The notes below the pieces were generated by a model that saw nothing but the letters and a program-made list of their open reading frames with translations, ran no database searches and was not told the DNA's origin. The position numbers and the translations under genes were made by a program. Positions 23,895 to 23,919 of a stretch of DNA of 23,919 nt are shown one piece after another. Origin of the DNA: an uncultured Eubacterium sp. (GTDB lineage: Bacteria; Bacillota; Clostridia; Lachnospirales; Lachnospiraceae); assembly GCA_910585745.1 (NCBI GenBank), contig CAJUFM010000048.1:1-23919 (forward strand), read 5' to 3'. Positions within the stretch are counted from its first letter, which is position 1, and each line of letters begins with the position of its first letter.

Positions 23895-23911
23895 CCTTAC
23901 AGCCAGTAAGG
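23895..23911 (-). promoter_or_regulatory. Short dyad upstream of the large secreted-protein gene
   Basis: CCTTAC (23895-23900) and GTAAGG (23906-23911) form a 6-bp dyad with a 5-nt centre, about 43 bp before the ATG. A possible -10 (TATATT, 23874-23879) lies between, but no good -35 box matches it. The upstream side is cut by the window edge. Confidence 0.25.
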
Positions 23912-23919
23912 AATTACCC

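Overview
This window looks like chromosomal DNA from a low-to-mid GC clostridial Bacillota, most likely a Lachnospiraceae-type gut or rumen bacterium. That rests on content: a nadABC-niaR cluster with a short L-aspartate oxidase, a lipoprotein GH10 xylanase, chemotaxis genes cheC/cheD, BspA-type leucine-rich-repeat proteins, strong AGGAGG ribosome sites, and consensus sigma-A promoters. I could not run a search, so the family-level placement is inference. No rRNA, tRNA, CRISPR array, integrase or insertion sequence is visible.

Layout. (1) 1-133: the end of a rightward unit (a possible CDS tail plus two hairpins). (2) 134-1111: pta, with its own promoter and no ackA in view. (3) 1224-8306: a leftward block. 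A MarR-type regulator with a consensus promoter and a 35-bp dyad operator leads into a heterodimeric ABC exporter with one degenerate ATP site. After an intercistronic hairpin come an AlkD-type DNA glycosylase and a NatA/NatB-like ABC-2 transporter. (4) 8413-9771: a methyl-accepting chemotaxis protein with almost no extracytoplasmic domain. (5) 10184-13904: the de novo NAD cluster nadA-nadB-nadC-niaR, read leftward, with a promoter and dyad in front of nadA. (6) 14004-15735: a GH10 xylanase lipoprotein and a FlaR-like P-loop NTPase. (7) 15967-17083: cheC-cheD, the only clearly rightward genes, with their own promoter and no cheA or cheW nearby. (8) 17291-23852: a leftward block of exported proteins. 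A 1336-residue secreted protein fuses two CBM2-like domains, a subtilase, a phospholipase C-like metal-binding region and two carboxypeptidase-regulatory-like domains. It is translationally coupled to a BspA-type LRR protein, followed by a second LRR protein that is base-for-base identical over 808 bp, and then a small membrane-anchored protein of unknown function.

Working model. The exported block is the most unusual part: a modular protease-like surface enzyme is made together with two copies of one LRR protein whose mature regions are identical but whose signal peptides differ. The subtilase has a complete Asp-His-Ser triad, but Glu replaces the usual oxyanion-hole Asn. The MarR-exporter block reads as an inducible drug or toxin export unit. 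The nad block is a standard niacin-responsive pathway, but one expected metal ligand in its regulator is substituted.
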